A DNA stretch of 64,000 nucleotides, from the NCBI GenBank assembly GCA_025210295.1, contig JAOASC010000020.1, forward strand, positions 62,001 to 126,000, given 5' to 3'. Origin of the DNA: Flavobacteriales bacterium. GTDB lineage: Bacteria; Bacteroidota; Bacteroidia; Flavobacteriales_D; Parvicellaceae. Positions 37,327 through 45,393 of this stretch are shown in pieces. Positions within the stretch are counted from its first letter, which is position 1. Every line of letters begins with the position of its first letter. The notes below the pieces were generated by a model that ran no database searches, had not been told where the DNA came from, and was given only the letters and a program-made list of their open reading frames with translations. The position numbers and the translations under genes were made by a program.

Positions 37327-37716
37327 TTATGCCTTTACTTCTCCTTTAATTCTAATTATTTTGGTTGGTGCATTTACAGCATTCGATTTAATGGTCACTG
37401 ACTTATTAATTACACCTACTCTTTTGGTATCGTATGTTACCTTTAATTTGGCTGAAGCTCCTGGCGCAATTGGTTCTCTTGGCCATTCTGGCACTGTACA
37501 TCCACATGATCCAACACATTCTGATATTAATAACGGTACCGAACCGGTATTTTTAAATACAAAATCATATGTCCCGTCTCCATGTTGTTGGATGACTCCA
37601 TAATCGTGTGTTTCTGTTTCAAATGAAATTTCAGCACCTCCAATAGCTTGAGCATTTACATTGACAAATAAAGCTGCTAAAAAAAAGAGGGTGAAAACTG
37701 CTACTACTTTTTTCAT
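37327..37716 (-). CDS. Exported DUF1573 protein
   Basis: The 129-residue product has a signal peptide (AALFVNVNAQA) and a single DUF1573 Ig-like domain: FETETHDYGVIQQHGDG, FVFKNTGSVPLLIS, then the Cys-rich GSCGCTVPEWPREPI and VTYDTKRVGVINKSVTI. Such domains are common in Bacteroidota periplasmic and surface proteins and are thought to be binding modules. It is a close paralogue of the protein at 37878-38333, separated from it by a promoter and terminator, so each is expressed alone. Confidence 0.88.
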   Translation of the reverse strand: MKKVVAVFTLFFLAALFVNVNAQAIGGAEISFETETHDYGVIQQHGDGTYDFVFKNTGSVPLLISECVGSCGCTVPEWPREPIAPGASAKLKVTYDTKRVGVINKSVTIKSNAVNAPTKIIRIKGEVKA

Positions 37717-37745
37717 GATACTTATGTTTTTTAGATTAGACTACT

Positions 37746-37753
37746 CAAAGATA
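37746..37753 (-). promoter_or_regulatory. -7 promoter element for the 37327-37716 DUF1573 gene
   Basis: TATCTTTG on the minus strand, 29 bases before the ATG at 37716. Confidence 0.6.
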
Positions 37754-37827
37754 CAGGAGTTAAGTGCTTTTCGTTCTTTTTTAACTTTACAATAACATAC
37801 CTTAACAATTTTAAACATAAGGCACAA

Positions 37828-37857
37828 AAAAAGCCATTTCAATTGAAATGGCTTTTT
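37828..37857 (-). terminator. Terminator after the second DUF1573 gene
   Basis: A perfect palindrome of 30 bases (AAAAAGCCATTTCAA and its complement) lies downstream of the gene ending at 37878, with T residues at its minus-strand end. Confidence 0.85.
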
Positions 37858-37877
37858 AATATTGATCGTAACACTTT

Positions 37878-38333
37878 TTAGTGTTGAACTGGTCCCTCAG
37901 TTGGTTTAATTGGTGTAGCAGTATTATCTGGTGCTAAAACCTCTCCTTTAATTCTAATAATTTTAGTTGGAGCATTTACAGCATTAGACTGGATCGTAAC
38001 TGATTTGTTTATTGCTCCAATTCTTTTAGTATCATACTTTACTTTAATTGTAGCAGAAGCTCCTGGAGCGATAGGCTCTCTTGGCCAAGTAGGAACAGTA
38101 CATCCACAAGAACCTCTAGAGTTTGAAATTAACAAAGGCTCTGTCCCTGTGTTTTTAAACGTAAACTCGCACTCACCATTAGCGTGTTGCTTAATTTTAC
38201 CATAATCATGAGTTTCTTTCTCAAAAGTAATCTCTGCTCCACCTATTTTTGCTGGAGTAGCATCTTGTGCATTAGCAGTAAAAAGAACTACTGCTAAAAA
38301 TAGCATCCCAAAAGTTAATAACGCTTTTTTCAT
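37878..38333 (-). CDS. Exported DUF1573 protein, paralogue of the neighbour
   Basis: The 151-residue product has a signal peptide (MLFLAVVLFTANAQDA), then the DUF1573 domain with FEKETHDYGKIKQHANG, FKNTGTEPLLIS, GSCGCTVPTWPREPI and KYDTKRIGAINKSVTI. It is nearly the same as the 37327-37716 protein across the domain but has a 15-residue C-terminal tail with Pro/Thr. The pair looks like a recent tandem duplication. It has its own promoter and terminator. Confidence 0.88.
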   Translation of the reverse strand: MKKALLTFGMLFLAVVLFTANAQDATPAKIGGAEITFEKETHDYGKIKQHANGECEFTFKNTGTEPLLISNSRGSCGCTVPTWPREPIAPGASATIKVKYDTKRIGAINKSVTIQSNAVNAPTKIIRIKGEVLAPDNTATPIKPTEGPVQH

Positions 38334-38367
38334 AATTTTAAATTGTTTTTGTTTCTACTTTACTGTA

Positions 38368-38375
38368 CAAATATA
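38368..38375 (-). promoter_or_regulatory. -7 promoter element for the 37878-38333 DUF1573 gene
   Basis: TATATTTG on the minus strand, 34 bases before the ATG at 38333. Confidence 0.6.
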
Positions 38376-38476
38376 AAAAATGTTTTCAATTCATAAACAC
38401 TTTAACATATCTATAACAGCCGTAATGGTTAAATAATTATTCTGTTTAAGGAATTTTAACAAACTCTGTGCCAATA

Positions 38477-39253
38477 CTATTTTCCTTTATAGACTGGTTT
38501 TCTTTTTTCAAAGAAAGCTGTTAAGCTTTCTTTATGATCATAAGTTTTCGCTGCTTTGGCTTGCAATTCTTTTTCTAGCCCTAATTGTTCTTCTAAACTA
38601 TTTTCAAAAGTAGCATTTAATGCTTGTTTAGTTAATGCCAGTCCAACTGTTGGCCTACTCGCTAGTTTTTTAGCAAAATCAAAAACAGTCTGTTCCAACT
38701 CTGCATCAGGAACCACATTATAAATCATTCCTAAGTCTTTGGCTTCTTGAGCAGACACTTTATTCCCAAGAAACATCATAGCTGTAGCTCTCTGCATACC
38801 TATCAAACGAGGCAAAGTATAGGTACCTCCACTATCGGGAACTAATCCTATATTACTAAACGACTGAATAAAAGTAGAAGACTCAGATGCAAATGTTATA
38901 TCACACACTAATGCTAAATTAGCTCCAGCTCCAGCTGCAATTCCATTTACCCCACCAATTACAGGCTTTTCCAATGCTCTAATTAACTTCACAATCGGAT
39001 TATAGGTATGATCCACTATTTCTTCAATAGATGGTCCCCCTTCTCGCGTTGCTTCTTCCAAATCTTGCCCAGCACAGAACCCTCTCCCACTTCCTGTAAA
39101 AACGACTGCTCTTATGGCTTCATCTTTACATTTATTTAAAGCATCTATCACATCATCTGCCATTTCAAAATTAAAGCTATTCAACACTTTTTCTCTGTTT
39201 AGCGTTATGACAGCAACACTATCTTTTATCTCAAATTTAATATTCTCGTACAT
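38477..39253 (-). CDS. Enoyl-CoA hydratase/isomerase family protein, PaaG-like
   Basis: The 258-residue crotonase-fold protein has the oxyanion-hole motifs FTGSGRGFCAGQDL and NGIAAGAGANLALVCD, and the FIQSFSNIGLVPDSGGTYTLPRLIG segment with the acidic Asp typical of PaaG-type isomerases in place of the usual Glu. PaaG acts in phenylacetate breakdown; no other paa gene is near, so a general fatty-acid or amino-acid breakdown role is also possible. Confidence 0.85.
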   Translation of the reverse strand: MYENIKFEIKDSVAVITLNREKVLNSFNFEMADDVIDALNKCKDEAIRAVVFTGSGRGFCAGQDLEEATREGGPSIEEIVDHTYNPIVKLIRALEKPVIGGVNGIAAGAGANLALVCDITFASESSTFIQSFSNIGLVPDSGGTYTLPRLIGMQRATAMMFLGNKVSAQEAKDLGMIYNVVPDAELEQTVFDFAKKLASRPTVGLALTKQALNATFENSLEEQLGLEKELQAKAAKTYDHKESLTAFFEKRKPVYKGK

Positions 39254-39400
39254 TTTCTCGTTTTTCCCAAAACTAATAAATATTTCGGTAATCCACTTCT
39301 TTAAAGTAATCTTCCATAAAAAGTATTTGGTTACGCTGACTTTTATCAGTACAACAATACTTTAAATTGCCTAAATTCATACACTATAAAAGTATGGCCC

Positions 39401-40174
39401 ATGGAAAATTTCATCACATTAGACAGTAATAATATTGCTCAAGAACATATCTGTTGTGCGATATCAGATAAAAAATGTACAACGAGTTATCAAGCTAAAA
39501 AGGATTGGCTAAAACAAGAATTCTCCAATGGCTATGTTTTTAGAAGAATTGATGCTCGAGCAAAGGTTTTCATTGAATATGGGCCAGCTGAAAACGCCTG
39601 GTTACCAATCGAAGCTCCTAACTTTCTTAATATTAATTGTTTTTGGGTTTCAGGAAAATATAAAAAGAATGGGTATGGAAAACAACTGTTAGCATTTGCT
39701 ATTCAAGATGCGCTAGATCAAGGTAAAAATGGTTTAGTAACGGTTGTAGGAACTAAAAAATATCATTTTATGAGTGATACAAAGTGGTTGCTAAAACAAG
39801 GCTTTAAAACCATAGATCAAACAGCTGATGGTTTTAGTTTATTAGTTAAGGATTTATCAGAATATACCACACAACCCCAATTTAAAGCTTGTGCCAAAAA
39901 CAGTATCCCCGCCAAAAACAAAGGTATAGTGGTTTATTATTCTAACCGTTGTCCTTTTTCTGAGTTTCATGCGAAACATTCTTTATTAGAGACAGCAGAG
40001 AAGAGAAATATTCCTGTTGAGATTATTAAACTAAGTACAATGGAACAGGCTCAGAACTCCCCTACTCCTGCTACTATTTTTAGTTTATTTTTAGACGGGA
40101 AATTTATCACCACAGACATTAGTGTATGTATGGATAGTCGCTATGATAAAATCTTAGCTAAAGTAAAAAAATAA
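39401..40174 (+). CDS. GNAT acetyltransferase fused to a YoaP-like thioredoxin-fold domain
   Basis: The 257-residue protein has an N-terminal GNAT domain (FWVSGKYKKNGYGKQLLAFAIQDA is the acetyl-CoA loop) and a C-terminal domain from about residue 175 that opens GIVVYYSNRCPFSEFH, a CPFS thioredoxin-like motif with one Cys, as in the YoaP family. The substrate is unknown. Architecture is known in Bacillota and Bacteroidota. It converges with fabI; a terminator lies between them. Confidence 0.85.
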   Translation: MENFITLDSNNIAQEHICCAISDKKCTTSYQAKKDWLKQEFSNGYVFRRIDARAKVFIEYGPAENAWLPIEAPNFLNINCFWVSGKYKKNGYGKQLLAFAIQDALDQGKNGLVTVVGTKKYHFMSDTKWLLKQGFKTIDQTADGFSLLVKDLSEYTTQPQFKACAKNSIPAKNKGIVVYYSNRCPFSEFHAKHSLLETAEKRNIPVEIIKLSTMEQAQNSPTPATIFSLFLDGKFITTDISVCMDSRYDKILAKVKK

Positions 40175-40232
40175 TGCCACACATTCTATCCTCTTCTCAT
40201 TAACGTGATTTCAATATAAATGCTCTTCAATA

Positions 40233-40263
40233 AAAAAGGCCCAACGTAATGTTGAGCCTTTTT
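40233..40263. terminator. Bidirectional terminator between the GNAT gene and fabI
   Basis: The stem AAAAAGGCCCAAC / GTTGAGCCTTTTT (one mismatch) with a 5-base loop has A and T runs on its two sides. Confidence 0.82.
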
Positions 40264-40281
40264 GAATCGTTTTTTTATTTC

Positions 40282-41088
40282 TTAAAACTTATCCATTACT
40301 GTAGTAGTAACTCCAGTAGCAGAGAAACCACCATCGTGGAATAAGTTCTGCATCGTAACATATTTTGTTAAATCAGAGAACATCGCTACACAATAGTTAG
40401 CGCAATCAACCGCACCTGCATTACCTAATGGACTCATGCTATCAGAATAATTGATAAATTGATCAAAACCTGAAACTCCACTTCCTGCAGTTGTTACAGT
40501 AGGAGATTGTGAAATGGTATTTACTCTTACTTTTTTCTTTAATCCATAGTGATAACCAAAGCTTCTTGAAATAGATTCTAACAATGATTTCGCATCAGCC
40601 ATATCATTATAATCAGGGAATATTCTTTGTGCTGCGATATATGTTAACGCTACAACTGACCCCCACTCACTAATAGCATCATGTTTCATTGCTACAGCTA
40701 AGGTTTTATGTAATGAAGTTGCTGAAACATCCATACTCGTTTTATACCATTCGTAGTTTAAATCTGTATAATGCTTTTTCTTTCTGACGTTAGGAGACAT
40801 CCCAATAGAATGTAAAATAAAATCAATTTTACCTCCTAAAATTTCTTGTGCCTTTAAAATTAAGTTTTCTAAATCTTCAACTTTAGTAGCATCAGCTGGA
40901 ATAATTTGTGAATTTGTTGCTTCTGCCAATTTGTTGATCTCTCCCATTCGCATTGCAATAGGTGCATTGGTTAAAACAAATTCAGCTCCTTGTTCATGTG
41001 CTTGCTCAGCAACTTTCCAAGCAATCGACATTTCGTTTAATGCGCCAAAGATAATTCCTCTTTTTCCTTTTAATAATCCGTTCCCCAT
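40282..41088 (-). CDS. fabI: Enoyl-[acyl-carrier-protein] reductase FabI
   Basis: The 268-residue short-chain dehydrogenase-fold enzyme performs the last step of each fatty-acid elongation cycle. It has GKRGIIFGALNEMSIAWKVAE at the cofactor site, SIGMSP, and the catalytic Tyr-x6-Lys in YNDMADAK, then ISQSPTVTTAGSGV. Size is normal. It is monocistronic, with a TATATTTG promoter upstream. Confidence 0.93.
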   Translation of the reverse strand: MGNGLLKGKRGIIFGALNEMSIAWKVAEQAHEQGAEFVLTNAPIAMRMGEINKLAEATNSQIIPADATKVEDLENLILKAQEILGGKIDFILHSIGMSPNVRKKKHYTDLNYEWYKTSMDVSATSLHKTLAVAMKHDAISEWGSVVALTYIAAQRIFPDYNDMADAKSLLESISRSFGYHYGLKKKVRVNTISQSPTVTTAGSGVSGFDQFINYSDSMSPLGNAGAVDCANYCVAMFSDLTKYVTMQNLFHDGGFSATGVTTTVMDKF

Positions 41089-41117
41089 ATTGTAGTTGGT
41101 TTTAGTTCTTTTGGGTG

Positions 41118-41125
41118 CAAATATA
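41118..41125 (-). promoter_or_regulatory. -7 promoter element for fabI
   Basis: TATATTTG on the minus strand, 29 bases before the ATG at 41088. Confidence 0.6.
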
Positions 41126-41209
41126 TTTATTTATTAAGATTATTAATAAAATCTGTTAATTTAATATGAATAGTAACTAATATTACACAACCAATTCTAA
41201 AGTAATTTG

Positions 41210-41217
41210 TATTTTTG
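41210..41217 (+). promoter_or_regulatory. -7 promoter element for the small membrane protein gene
   Basis: TATTTTTG, 34 bases before the ATG at 41252. It overlaps an upstream alternative start and excludes it. Confidence 0.6.
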
Positions 41218-41251
41218 TATTGGATTTAATTACAAACAAATAGTTAATCGT

Positions 41252-41440
41252 ATGAAATTAGTATTGTTTACAGTTGGGCTTTTAGCTTTGGGATTTGCAG
41301 GAATTGCTATTAAAATATGGGCTAAAAAGGATGGTGAATTTGCTGGAACATGTGCAAATAGTAGTCCTATTTTGAATGATAATAACGAGTCGACTTGCAC
41401 AGTTTGTGGTGCAAGACCTGATGAAAGGTGTAAAAATTAA
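41252..41440 (+). CDS. Small membrane-anchored protein with a C-x2-C-like tail
   Basis: The 62-residue product has one N-terminal hydrophobic helix (LVLFTVGLLALGFAGIAIKIWAKKDGEFAGTCA) and a short tail with four cysteines: FAGTCANSSP, STCTVCGARPDERCKN. I recall near-identical openings (GIAIKIWAKKDGEFAGTC) in a widespread flavobacterial family usually called a membrane or secreted protein. The spaced cysteines could bind a metal. The track's longer frame begins within the promoter, so the ATG here is preferred. Function unknown. Confidence 0.72.
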   Translation: MKLVLFTVGLLALGFAGIAIKIWAKKDGEFAGTCANSSPILNDNNESTCTVCGARPDERCKN

Positions 41441-41526
41441 TTTTTTTACTCTCAAAAAAGAGAAGTTCAGACAACTTTTGGCATAGTTTTTTCGTTTATA
41501 CTGTAAGAACCAAAACCTTACGAATT

Positions 41527-41721
41527 ATGTCAAGAATAGAAAAAATAGCTTTTATTAGTAGCTTTTGGTCTTTGTTGCAGATTAAAGTTAAAGACCATTT
41601 ATCTCAGTTTTTAGATTCAGATTTGGATTTGCTTATTCAACAAATCTTAGAAAAAATAAAAAATACAGAAAACCCTAATCCTCTATTACATGTCTTTCAC
41701 ATGCCTGTATTTTTAAATTAA
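41527..41721 (+). CDS. Short protein of unknown function
   Basis: The 64-residue product starts MSRIEKIAFISSFWSLLQIK and has no signal peptide; residues 20-50 (HLSQFLDSDLDLLIQQILEKIKN) would form an amphipathic helix. It ends just before the PLD gene, which is convergent. I see no family. The well-placed ATG and an intact frame make it plausible, but nothing else supports it. Confidence 0.4.
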   Translation: MSRIEKIAFISSFWSLLQIKVKDHLSQFLDSDLDLLIQQILEKIKNTENPNPLLHVFHMPVFLN

Positions 41722-41736
41722 TTGCAGCATCAATTA

Positions 41737-43269
41737 CTAATTTTTCACGATTTTCTTTACAACATTATTATACCTTGTCATAATCCTAAGATAATATATG
41801 CCTATAGGATATAATGATAAGTCAAATGCTTGAGATAGGTTTATTTCTCTAGCTTCAAGAATTCTACCTGTACCATCTATTAATTGAACGTTTATTTCAT
41901 CAGAGATTGTTGCTGATATATTTTTTAGATAAATCCAACTTGTAGAGGGATTGGGATAAGTTACAATATTATTGAGTAATGCTTTTTCATGACCAAAGTT
42001 TGTAAAGGTATTCAAATCTTCATAATATTCATTGACGATCCCCGCATCGTGTATAATAATCGTATTCTCATCGTATTTTTCTTCTGCTGAGTTAGACCAA
42101 TTATAACTTCCAGTAATCACCAGCGGGTTGGAATTAGAATCTAATGCATCAACAAATGCATATTTATTATGCATATCATCTTTTCTGTTAAACTTTAACA
42201 GTGCTACGCCTCCATTTTCAAGGTTATTATCTTCCGATCCATAATAACTTTTATTATCAATTACTCCATAAACATCTACTCCATCATTATTCCGTTTTAA
42301 TAATGTTTGAGCAAACAAGTCTCTTGTAAATGTAAATAACGCAAAACCTAAATCGTTGTCTGCTGTTTTTAATTGATCGTTTATTGCTTGTTCTACATGG
42401 TCAGAAGGAGAAAAGTATAATTCAACTGCTTTTCCTCCAATGTTAAAAAAATGAGGGGTATTGTCCGTCTTATCTATTCCAAATTTGCTATTACTTGTAG
42501 GTGTATGGCCTGTACTTCCCCACATTTCGTTAAATTCTAACGTATAAGCTTTCCCTAAGGCCTGATCCTGAATTATCAATAGGTTGTTAGAGTCTTCTTC
42601 TAAGTTATTTTCTGTAAAATTGGCTGAGGTTATTAAAACTTTACACGTTGTTTCAGAACCTACATCTACTACAATAAATTTGTTGTGCATTTGACCTTTA
42701 GGTTCCTCACGTTTGAGTGTGGCAATGTTTTCATCTAAATTTTTAGGAAAATCTCCTAAGCTGCTACTTCCTGCAATAAATCGAACAACGACACCTCTAT
42801 TGTTGGCCTCATTGATTGCGGCTCCTATCTTTTTACTTTTTGTATAAAAGACACAAAGGTCTAATGTTACTTCAGCCGCATTGATGATCTCAATAATTTT
42901 ATTTTCAAAATTGGTATATTTTGCATCAGCAATAGCTGAAAAATCATTATTGGGTTGATGGTTAAAGAAAACTTCTATACTTCCTGTAGAATTGGATTGA
43001 GTCGAAAACAGCCCTATTTCAGTAGTTCCCGCTGAAGCTATTCCTTTTACATAGTAAAAAGTTGCTGGATCTAAGTTGAGCATACTATTGCCCGTAATTA
43101 TTCCTAATTCCAGATCTTTAGTTGTTCCATACTCCAAGTTGGTTAATGGCCCTATAGTTGTAGAAAAAGAAATACTATTAGGAGTGATTAACGTAGGAAC
43201 AAGCTTTTGACTATATAAAGTCGTCCAAGCACTCCAAAGGTATATTGTATATAAAATGCGTCTTTTCAT
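41737..43269 (-). CDS. Secreted phospholipase D-like protein with a type IX sorting domain
   Basis: The 510-residue product has a signal peptide (residues about 1-19), an N-terminal beta domain, then two PLD-type HKD motifs (MHNKFIVVD and MHNKYAFVD, His-x-Lys-x4-Asp) with the partner GSSS/ITSAN and ITGSYNWSN elements. A C-terminal T9SS type A domain follows (TYPNPSTSWIYLKN ... SLYPIGIYYLRI). The fold covers nucleases and phospholipases; secreted examples of this layout are often annotated as nucleases. Substrate is unknown. It is separated from the DUF72 gene by no gap and is probably co-transcribed. Confidence 0.88.
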   Translation of the reverse strand: MKRRILYTIYLWSAWTTLYSQKLVPTLITPNSISFSTTIGPLTNLEYGTTKDLELGIITGNSMLNLDPATFYYVKGIASAGTTEIGLFSTQSNSTGSIEVFFNHQPNNDFSAIADAKYTNFENKIIEIINAAEVTLDLCVFYTKSKKIGAAINEANNRGVVVRFIAGSSSLGDFPKNLDENIATLKREEPKGQMHNKFIVVDVGSETTCKVLITSANFTENNLEEDSNNLLIIQDQALGKAYTLEFNEMWGSTGHTPTSNSKFGIDKTDNTPHFFNIGGKAVELYFSPSDHVEQAINDQLKTADNDLGFALFTFTRDLFAQTLLKRNNDGVDVYGVIDNKSYYGSEDNNLENGGVALLKFNRKDDMHNKYAFVDALDSNSNPLVITGSYNWSNSAEEKYDENTIIIHDAGIVNEYYEDLNTFTNFGHEKALLNNIVTYPNPSTSWIYLKNISATISDEINVQLIDGTGRILEAREINLSQAFDLSLYPIGIYYLRIMTRYNNVVKKIVKN

Positions 43270-44181
43270 CTAAAATAATACACTAGAACGGTAATCTTTT
43301 AATAAAGGTATATCAAATGACGAATTTTTATTTATTGTTGAAATGAGTTGATTATTGAATGGTACAACATCTTCTCTCGACTCACCAGGAACATGTGCAT
43401 AAAACCATACATCTGTAATTCCTTGATTCGTCAAATCTATTATTCTCTTTGCCCAGTTATTGATTCTGATTTCATCAATGGATGTCCCCACATTTCCAAC
43501 AAAACGAACAAATAAATGTTGATTGACCACTCTAAAATGTAGGACGTCTCTTCTACCAGGAGTATCGGTTAAAACTGGGATAATATTATTTTCTAAAAAT
43601 AATTGATGCCATTCATTTTTAATGGATTCAGATTCAAACCACTCAGGCGCTCTTAACTCAATGGCAACAGCTATATCTCGAGGAATATATTTTACAAATT
43701 CTTCTAAGACAGAAAATTTATCTGGCCTAAAGTAATTTGCCATTACAGCGAATGCTACTCCATTTTTATCACCAATTAAATCTAATGCTACTAAAAAACG
43801 TTCTAATTGTTCTTTTGCAGCATCTTCCATGATGTTTTTACGATGTGTGATCACTTGGGGAAACTTCATTGAAAAAGTAAAATCATCTGGTGTTTCATCT
43901 AACCATTTTAGAATCGTTGACTCCTTAGGAGTTCCATATCTCGTTGCATTAACCTCAATACTATTAAATTGCTCTGAATATGCTTTCAGAAAGTTTTTTA
44001 TTGGAGTTTTGGGAGGATATAAGGTCCCTTTATAGTTTTTATCAGACCAAACTGGAGCCCCAAAATGAAAACGAACTGTTTCTTTTGAGGATAGTGTACT
44101 CAATACCTTTTCCGTTAATTCAGGGATTGGTTCAAAAGTAAAATCAATTCCTGTTTTATCTTCAATATTTCCAAACTTCAT
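43270..44181 (-). CDS. DUF72 family protein
   Basis: The 303-residue protein is a DUF72 TIM barrel: HFGAPVWSDKNYKGTLYP at the N-terminus, NSIEVNATRYGTP, FSMKFPQVITH and AIELRAPEWF, with a final WFYAHVPGES. The family is widespread and of unknown activity. It is immediately upstream of the PLD gene, which starts at the base before its stop codon ends, so the two are tightly coupled. Confidence 0.86.
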   Translation of the reverse strand: MKFGNIEDKTGIDFTFEPIPELTEKVLSTLSSKETVRFHFGAPVWSDKNYKGTLYPPKTPIKNFLKAYSEQFNSIEVNATRYGTPKESTILKWLDETPDDFTFSMKFPQVITHRKNIMEDAAKEQLERFLVALDLIGDKNGVAFAVMANYFRPDKFSVLEEFVKYIPRDIAVAIELRAPEWFESESIKNEWHQLFLENNIIPVLTDTPGRRDVLHFRVVNQHLFVRFVGNVGTSIDEIRINNWAKRIIDLTNQGITDVWFYAHVPGESREDVVPFNNQLISTINKNSSFDIPLLKDYRSSVLF

Positions 44182-44215
44182 GTTACTAAATTAGTACAAT
44201 TAATTAAAACAAAAA

Positions 44216-44240
44216 AAGCCAACACAATAAGTGTTGGCTT
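44216..44240 (-). terminator. Terminator after purS
   Basis: The stem AAGCCAACAC / GTGTTGGCTT with a 5-base loop is followed on the minus strand by seven T residues. Confidence 0.9.
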
Positions 44241-44267
44241 AAAATTATTTATTTAACTCTGCCTAAA

Positions 44268-44519
44268 TTATGCTTCTACCAGGCTAAATTGGTAGCTCTC
44301 CATAATTTGGTTACACAATAACTTTTTACAAGCTTCATCTACCTTTTGCTCAGCAATTTCTTTAGAATCGGCATCAACTTTTAAGGTGATGTGCTTCCCT
44401 ATTCTAACGTTACTGATTTCATTTAAACCTACATTCCCCATATTTTGAGAAACAGCTTTTCCTTGAGGATCTAATAAAGCCTCTAAAGGCATGATGTCGA
44501 TTTCTGCTTTGAATGTCAT
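44268..44519 (-). CDS. purS: PurS subunit of phosphoribosylformylglycinamidine synthase
   Basis: The 83-residue protein matches PurS: FKAEIDIMPLEALLDPQGKAV, then VGLNEISNVRIGKHITLKVDA and a final helix with CKKLLCNQIMESYQF. PurS bridges small PurL and PurQ in purine synthesis. It usually lies next to purQ and purL; here it follows pssA with a four-base overlap (ATGA), away from other pur genes. A terminator follows it. Confidence 0.9.
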   Translation of the reverse strand: MTFKAEIDIMPLEALLDPQGKAVSQNMGNVGLNEISNVRIGKHITLKVDADSKEIAEQKVDEACKKLLCNQIMESYQFSLVEA

Positions 44520-45256
44520 TCTATTTGTTTTTTGTTCGAGTTATTGATAATTGAAATAATGATATACAAAAGTATAATAATTGGAATAGAAATGTATACG
44601 ATTTTAAGGAAAATAGTTAGGATAATTGTAATTATCGTCATCCCAATAAAAGTATAACGTATTTCATTGTTTTTCCATCCAAATGTTTTAAATTTTAATG
44701 CCAGCAGTTCTATGTTGGCATTGAGTAACCAGCTAAAAATTAGGATCAACAAAATCAATATTGAGCCTAAATATAAAGGAGGTAATGAATTTTTAATATA
44801 TTCCATATAAATCAATGGAATGGCTATAAAAAAAAGAGAGTTAGCAGGTGTTGGGACACCAATAAACTTATCTGATTGATTTTCATCTACATTAAATTTG
44901 GCTAAACGTACTGCTGAAGCCAATGGAATAACAAATGCTATATAAGGTATATATTCCGCTAAGAGTACTTGAGCATCATATTGTTTAAAAATGATATTCA
45001 GTAGGGTAAACATTATCACACCTGGAGCGACTCCAAAAGTCACCATATCTGATAAAGAATCTAACTGTTTCCCTATTTCGTTACTCACTTTTAATAATCG
45101 CGCTGCAAAACCATCGAAAAAATCAAATATAGCTCCTAAGACTACCAACCCAGCGGCTAAAAAAAACTCCCCCTCAAAACCTGATTTAACGGCTAATATC
45201 CCGCAAAAAAGGTTACTTAATGTTAACAAATTGGGTATATGTCTTTTTATATTCAT
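44516..45256 (-). CDS. pssA: CDP-diacylglycerol-serine O-phosphatidyltransferase
   Basis: The 246-residue membrane protein has the CDP-alcohol phosphotransferase motif FDFFDGFAARLLKVSNEIGKQLDSLSD (D-x2-D-G-x2-A-R-x8-G-x3-D-x3-D) and FGVAPG, with about seven membrane helices. It forms phosphatidylserine, the precursor of phosphatidylethanolamine. The start is MNIKRHIPNLLTLSNLFCG, typical for PssA. It overlaps purS by four bases. Confidence 0.92.
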   Translation of the reverse strand: MNIKRHIPNLLTLSNLFCGILAVKSGFEGEFFLAAGLVVLGAIFDFFDGFAARLLKVSNEIGKQLDSLSDMVTFGVAPGVIMFTLLNIIFKQYDAQVLLAEYIPYIAFVIPLASAVRLAKFNVDENQSDKFIGVPTPANSLFFIAIPLIYMEYIKNSLPPLYLGSILILLILIFSWLLNANIELLALKFKTFGWKNNEIRYTFIGMTIITIILTIFLKIVYISIPIIILLYIIISIINNSNKKQIE

Positions 45257-45354
45257 TACTACAAAAAAACAAAATAATTACTCGTTAGGATTGCAATTTT
45301 TAATAACTTTTCTTTTTGGTGATAACTACTCTCTTTTTATACTCCATTAAATGT

Positions 45355-45362
45355 TAATTTTG
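45355..45362 (+). promoter_or_regulatory. -7 promoter element for the aminotransferase gene
   Basis: TAATTTTG matches TAnnTTTG and lies 31 bases before the ATG at 45394. Confidence 0.55.
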
Positions 45363-45393
45363 TACTAAATTAGAGTTAGAAAAACAATTTTAG

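Noticed and set aside
44991-45350. 119-residue plus-strand frame over pssA
   Set aside because: It is the reverse shadow of the pssA gene and of the leader.
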